DNA from: Szabonella alba
GTDB lineage: Bacteria > Pseudomonadota > Alphaproteobacteria > Rhodobacterales > Rhodobacteraceae
Direction: 5' to 3'
DNA: 64,000 nucleotides
Assembly (NCBI RefSeq): GCF_016765775.1
Contig: NZ_JAESVN010000002.1
Coordinates: 372,001 to 436,000, forward strand
This document shows, in pieces, positions 60,677 to 64,000 of the stretch. Numbering within the stretch: position 1 is the stretch's first letter; each line of letters starts with the position of its first letter. A model generated the notes under the pieces. That model did no database searches. It worked only from the letters and a program-made list of their open reading frames with translations, and was not told the origin of the DNA. A program made the translations under genes and the position numbers.

Positions 60677-61576
60677 ATGACCGACGCGCGCAATTCCGAT
60701 CCCGGTGCCCCCACCGGCCCCCGCCTGACCGACCGCAAGGCGCTGGCGCATCACCGCCGCCGCGCCATGACCCTGCCCGACCCGGCGCTGTTCCTGCAGG
60801 AGGCGGTGGCCGACGAGATTCAGGAAAGACTGGGCGAGGTTAACAGAACCTTTACAGATATCGCCGTGGTGACGGGTTTTCCCGATCTCTGGCGCGCGCG
60901 TCTGCCCGGGGCGCGGATCCTGTCCGACAGCGATCCGCTTGACCTGACCGAGGGCAGTCAGGATCTGGTGATCCACGCCCTGTGTCTGCATTGGGCGGAT
61001 GATCCTGTGGGACAGCTTATTCAGTGCCGCCGCGCGTTGCGCGCCGACGGGTTGTTGCTGGCGGCGCTGTTCGGGGGCGGAACGCTGGCCGAGTTGCGCG
61101 CCGTGCTGGCCGAGGCCGAGATTGCGGTGACGGGTGGGCTGTCGCCGCGCGTGCTGCCCATGGCCGAAATCCGTGATCTGGGCGCGTTGCTGCAACGGGC
61201 GGGGCTGGCCCTGCCGGTGGCCGACAGCGACCAGCGTGAGGTGCATTACCGCGATATCCTGCATCTGATGCAGGATCTGCGCGCCATGGGCGAAGGCAAC
61301 GCGCTGGCCGCCCGTGCCCGCCGCCCGCTGACCCGGGCGCTGCTGGCCGATGCCCAGGACCGCTATGCCCGCGCCTTTCCCGCGCCGGGGGGCCGGTTGC
61401 GCGCCGCGTTCGAGATGATCTTTCTGACGGGCTGGGCGCCGCATCCCGACCAGCCACAGCCCTTGCGCCCCGGATCGGCGATGCGCAGCCTGACCGAGGT
61501 TCTGCGCCCCGCCGACCCCACAGGTACGGGCGCGGCAGACCCGCCGCCCGGTGATGCGACAACGCGCCAAGGTTGA
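60677..61576 (+). CDS. SAM-dependent methyltransferase-fold protein (NDUFAF5/BioC-like)
   Basis: 299 residues from the ATG at 60677. The glycine-rich motif is weak (VVTGFPDLWRARLPGARI), while the second motif (LVIHALCLHWADDPVGQLIQCRRALRADGLLLAALFGGGTL) is typical of the type 11 methyltransferase group related to NDUFAF5 and BioC. The human relative NDUFAF5 hydroxylates an arginine of complex I, so hydroxylation rather than methylation is possible. It is conserved next to comF in several alphaproteobacteria to my knowledge. Confidence 0.8.
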   Translation: MTDARNSDPGAPTGPRLTDRKALAHHRRRAMTLPDPALFLQEAVADEIQERLGEVNRTFTDIAVVTGFPDLWRARLPGARILSDSDPLDLTEGSQDLVIHALCLHWADDPVGQLIQCRRALRADGLLLAALFGGGTLAELRAVLAEAEIAVTGGLSPRVLPMAEIRDLGALLQRAGLALPVADSDQREVHYRDILHLMQDLRAMGEGNALAARARRPLTRALLADAQDRYARAFPAPGGRLRAAFEMIFLTGWAPHPDQPQPLRPGSAMRSLTEVLRPADPTGTGAADPPPGDATTRQG

Positions 61577-61635
61577 CCCCGCGCCGCTTGCCGTTATGTC
61601 AGCCGGTGTCAGGCCATATCAAAAGGACCCAGCAG

Positions 61636-62742
61636 ATGCCGGAAAGCGATTCGCAGCACAAGGGCCGGGACGGTTCGGTTTCTGCCGGTGACAATCCCGG
61701 GCAGGGGCGGCTGGCCCATGCCCCCGCCGACCATCCGCCGGTCCGGCGGGCAAAGATCGGTGTGCTGCTGGCCAATCTGGGCACGCCCGACAATTACGAT
61801 TACTGGTCGATGCGGCGCTATCTGAACGAATTCCTGTCCGACCGCCGGGTGATCGACTATCCGGCGTGGAAGTGGCAGCCCTTGCTGCAACTGGTGATCC
61901 TGACCAAACGCCCCTTCACCTCGGGCGCGAATTACAAGCTGATCTGGAATCACGACAAGGGCGAAAGCCCGCTGATGACGATCACAAAGGACCAGACCGC
62001 GCGCATTGCCGAACGCATGGCGGCACAGCATGGCGACCGGGTGATGGTCGATTTCTGCATGCGCTACGGCAATCCGTCCACCGCGTCCAAGGTGCGCGCG
62101 ATGGTTGCGGCGGGATGTGAGAAGATCCTGTTCTTTCCGCTTTACCCGCATTACGCGGGTGCAACCTCGGCCACGGCCAATGATGCCTTCTTCCGCGCGC
62201 TGGGTGCGGAAAAGCGCCAGCCTGCCGTGCGCACCGTACCGGAATATTTCGATCATCCGCTTTATATCGACGCATTGGCGCAATCGGTCGAACGCGCCTA
62301 TGCGGGGCTGGATCGGCGGCCCGATGTGCTGGTCGCGTCCTATCACGGGATGCCGAAACGCTATCTGATGGAGGGGGACCCTTATCATTGCCAATGCGCC
62401 AAGACCTCGCGTCTGTTGCGCGAAAGGCTGGGCTGGGCGGCGGGCAGTATCGACACGACGTTTCAGTCGGTCTTTGGCCGCGAGGAATGGCTGCGCCCCT
62501 ATACCGTGCAGCATGTGGCCGAACTGGCCCGTCAGGGCCGCAAGCATATTGCCGTAATGGCGCCGGCCTTTTCAGCCGATTGCATCGAGACGCTGGAAGA
62601 GATCAACGGTGAGATCCGCGAGGCATTCGAACATGCGGGCGGGGAAAGTTTCACCTATATTCCCTGCCTCAATGATGACGAGGCCCATATCACCGCATTG
62701 ACGGCGGTGATCGGTGAAAATCTGGCGGGTTGGCTGGGCTGA
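61636..62742 (+). CDS. hemH: Ferrochelatase
   Basis: 368 residues from the ATG at 61636 (AAAAGGA upstream). Inserts Fe2+ into protoporphyrin IX, the last step of haem synthesis. Landmarks: VLLANLGTPDNYDYWSMRRYLNEFLSDRRVI, and the active-site VASYHGMPKRYLMEGDPYHCQCAKTSRLL. The N-terminal 45 residues are low-complexity (Gly/Pro/His). A bidirectional terminator follows at 62833. Confidence 0.95.
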   Translation: MPESDSQHKGRDGSVSAGDNPGQGRLAHAPADHPPVRRAKIGVLLANLGTPDNYDYWSMRRYLNEFLSDRRVIDYPAWKWQPLLQLVILTKRPFTSGANYKLIWNHDKGESPLMTITKDQTARIAERMAAQHGDRVMVDFCMRYGNPSTASKVRAMVAAGCEKILFFPLYPHYAGATSATANDAFFRALGAEKRQPAVRTVPEYFDHPLYIDALAQSVERAYAGLDRRPDVLVASYHGMPKRYLMEGDPYHCQCAKTSRLLRERLGWAAGSIDTTFQSVFGREEWLRPYTVQHVAELARQGRKHIAVMAPAFSADCIETLEEINGEIREAFEHAGGESFTYIPCLNDDEAHITALTAVIGENLAGWLG

Positions 62743-62832
62743 TCCGGCGCTGATCCGGGAAGGGATCCATCGGCGCGGGCCACGACAGGTGGCCCCTGTC
62801 AGGCCCCGTCAGGTATACAGTTGCCCTAAAGA

Positions 62833-62864
62833 AAAAGGACGGCAGGTTGCCCTGCCGTCCTTTT
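62833..62864. terminator. Bidirectional rho-independent terminator
   Basis: AAAAGGACGGCAGG and CCTGCCGTCCTTTT form a 14-bp perfect stem with a TTGC loop. A-rich and T-rich flanks make it work for hemH (plus) and for the small membrane peptide gene (minus), which ends at 62885. Confidence 0.92.
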
Positions 62865-62884
62865 GTTTTTCCGGAACCGGAAAA

Positions 62885-63064
62885 TCAGCTCGAAGCGGCA
62901 GCCGCGATGACCAGCAGCAGCAGCAGCGGGACGACAATGCCACCAGCCGAGGACGAAGTCGAAGCTTCGACGACAGCGGGTTCCATGATCGGTTCGACCA
63001 TGCCACCAGCAAAGGCAGCGGAAGCGGCAACCGTCAGAGCGGCAGCGAGCGCAAGTTTCTTCAT
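62885..63064 (-). CDS. Small exported/membrane peptide next to hemH
   Basis: 59 residues from the ATG at 63064, with GGAGG 5 bases upstream. N-terminal signal (KKLALAAALTVAASAAFAG), then GGMVEPIMEPAVVEA, a short Ser-rich stretch, and a C-terminal hydrophobic segment IVVPLLLLLVIAAAA. Homologues in Rhodobacteraceae are often mislabelled as ferrochelatase because of their position; there is no similarity to HemH. Function unknown; the conserved GGM..P.MEP motif suggests a real role. Confidence 0.8.
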   Translation of the reverse strand: MKKLALAAALTVAASAAFAGGMVEPIMEPAVVEASTSSSAGGIVVPLLLLLVIAAAASS

Positions 63065-63281
63065 AGTAACCTCCAGTTATCGCGCGGGGCCGAATTTTTC
63101 AGAGGACGACGCCGCGCACCCAAGACTATACCTCGTGATTTTTTCTAACCAGCTTGCGGTGAAGATTGCAATCGGGCTTGTGCATGGCCCATCCAGCGAT
63201 GGGCTGTGTCGTCAATTTGGCAACACTTCCGACGCGATAGCCCGCTTCAAGGCCCTGAACAGACGATCCGGCACATACAAA

Positions 63282-63299
63282 GGGGCGCCATTGGCGCCC
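63282..63299 (-). terminator. Terminator of the L,D-transpeptidase gene
   Basis: GGGGCGCC and GGCGCCCC form an 8-bp stem with a 3-base loop, 32 nt past the transpeptidase stop. On the minus strand it is followed by TTTGT, so it is a weak intrinsic terminator. The rest of the 63065-63330 gap carries the promoter of the small peptide gene. Confidence 0.6.
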
Positions 63300-63330
63300 C
63301 GTGCCGGAATCACCCAGGGTGCTGTCTGTG

Positions 63331-63924
63331 TCAGATCAGCAGAACCTGTGTCCCGACCTTCGACAGTTCGAAAAGCTGTGAGATATGTTCATTGTAAAGG
63401 CCGATGCAGCCATTGGACGACCGCCGCCCGATCTTGCGCGTGTCATGTGTGCCGTGGATGCGGTAATAGGTCCAGGACAGGTGCATCGCATGGGTGCCCA
63501 GCGGATTGTCGGGGCCGGGGCCAACGAAATCGGGCCATTCGGGATTGCGTTCCTTCATCGCCGGGGTCGGGCGCCATGAGGGGCCGACCACCTTGTTCGT
63601 GATCGTTGTGCGTCCCCGGCGGGTCAGATCCTCGGTCAGTGGCACCGAGGTCGGGTAAAGCCGGTAAGTGCGTTGATCCTCGGACCAGAAATGCAGCGCG
63701 CGGGATGTCAGATCGACCAGAATCGCCCCATTGCGCGTGTCGCTGAAATAGGGGCGCCAGTCCAGCATCCGGAAGCTGGAAATGTTGTTGCGCACCGGCG
63801 CGCGGCTTTCAAACTCGGTCGAGTTGTCCAGCGCAAGGGCCGGAAGGGCCGAGGCCCCCAGCCCGGCAGCGGCGGTTGCAAGAAGGGCGCGGCGGTTCAG
63901 AAAGCTGGTGCGATGGTCGGACAT
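63331..63924 (-). CDS. Exported L,D-transpeptidase (YkuD domain)
   Basis: 197 residues from the ATG at 63924; upstream open sequence lacks a ribosome site. The N-terminus is a Tat-type signal (SFLNRRALLATAAAGLGASALPALA). The YkuD domain has ILVDLTSRALHFWS at its start and the catalytic HGTHDTRKIGRRSSNGCIGL (His and the S-x-G-C motif). It forms 3-3 peptidoglycan cross-links or attaches proteins to the wall in the periplasm. Confidence 0.92.
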   Translation of the reverse strand: MSDHRTSFLNRRALLATAAAGLGASALPALALDNSTEFESRAPVRNNISSFRMLDWRPYFSDTRNGAILVDLTSRALHFWSEDQRTYRLYPTSVPLTEDLTRRGRTTITNKVVGPSWRPTPAMKERNPEWPDFVGPGPDNPLGTHAMHLSWTYYRIHGTHDTRKIGRRSSNGCIGLYNEHISQLFELSKVGTQVLLI

Positions 63925-64000
63925 GACGGGGAATCCCAAGTTTCTCACGCAAGCTTTACCGCTTTTGCCCCCCGGTTTCAATTCACGGACCTGTCACACT

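Overview
The window looks like chromosome of a GC-rich alphaproteobacterium of the Rhodobacteraceae/Paracoccaceae, probably Paracoccus or a close relative. This rests on strong GC3 codon use, long open antisense frames, recognisable families (long UrtB, GbcAB, TRAP and Tct carriers, ferrochelatase followed by a roughly 60-residue membrane peptide), and an intergenic repeat built on a CAAATATCCCGGGGG-like core. No phage, IS, CRISPR, rRNA or tRNA was seen. The genus call is an inference.

Layout. 285-6311: urea ABC importer urtABCDE without adjacent urease genes. 6610-8307: ArsR regulator with two AHSA1/SRPBCC proteins, and an 18-bp perfect palindrome over the regulator's start codon. 8362-12189 (minus): class Ib ribonucleotide reductase nrdHIEF behind a cobalamin riboswitch. 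12596-15436 (minus): acetyltransferase, then glycine-betaine-type Rieske oxygenase and reductase (gbcB, gbcA), behind a second cobalamin riboswitch. The two riboswitch operons lie side by side and suggest a B12-sparing locus. 15859-21761 (minus): AI-2E-family permease, fused SecDF, a small exported protein, a CaCA antiporter and a small membrane protein.

22137-26540: ferric-iron ABC importer; then a histidine phosphatase. 27300-34174: siderophore-type uptake cluster (TonB-dependent receptor, a leader ORF plus unknown protein, ABC importer, DUF2218 protein), with a perfect 19-bp palindrome between the binding protein and DUF2218. 34267-35937: membrane-anchored alpha/beta hydrolase. 35983-41925: GntR regulator divergent from an HMG-CoA-lyase-like enzyme, a type III CoA-transferase and a complete TRAP transporter, which together form a compact predicted catabolic system for a 3-hydroxy-3-methylglutarate-like diacid. 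42380-44551: an autotransporter with an SGNH-hydrolase passenger.

44613-47564 (minus): tripartite tricarboxylate transporter tctCBA. 47983-52289 (minus): MarR regulator and a three-subunit molybdenum aldehyde oxidoreductase (PaoABC-like, apparently without a Tat signal). 52599-56740: small unknown protein, MdeB-type 2-oxoacid dehydrogenase E1 divergent from an Lrp regulator, and a TetR regulator. 56888-60653 (minus): a six-gene run (comF, grxC, nitrilase, marR, epimerase, sugar transferase). 60677-63924: SAM methyltransferase, hemH, the small membrane peptide and an exported L,D-transpeptidase.
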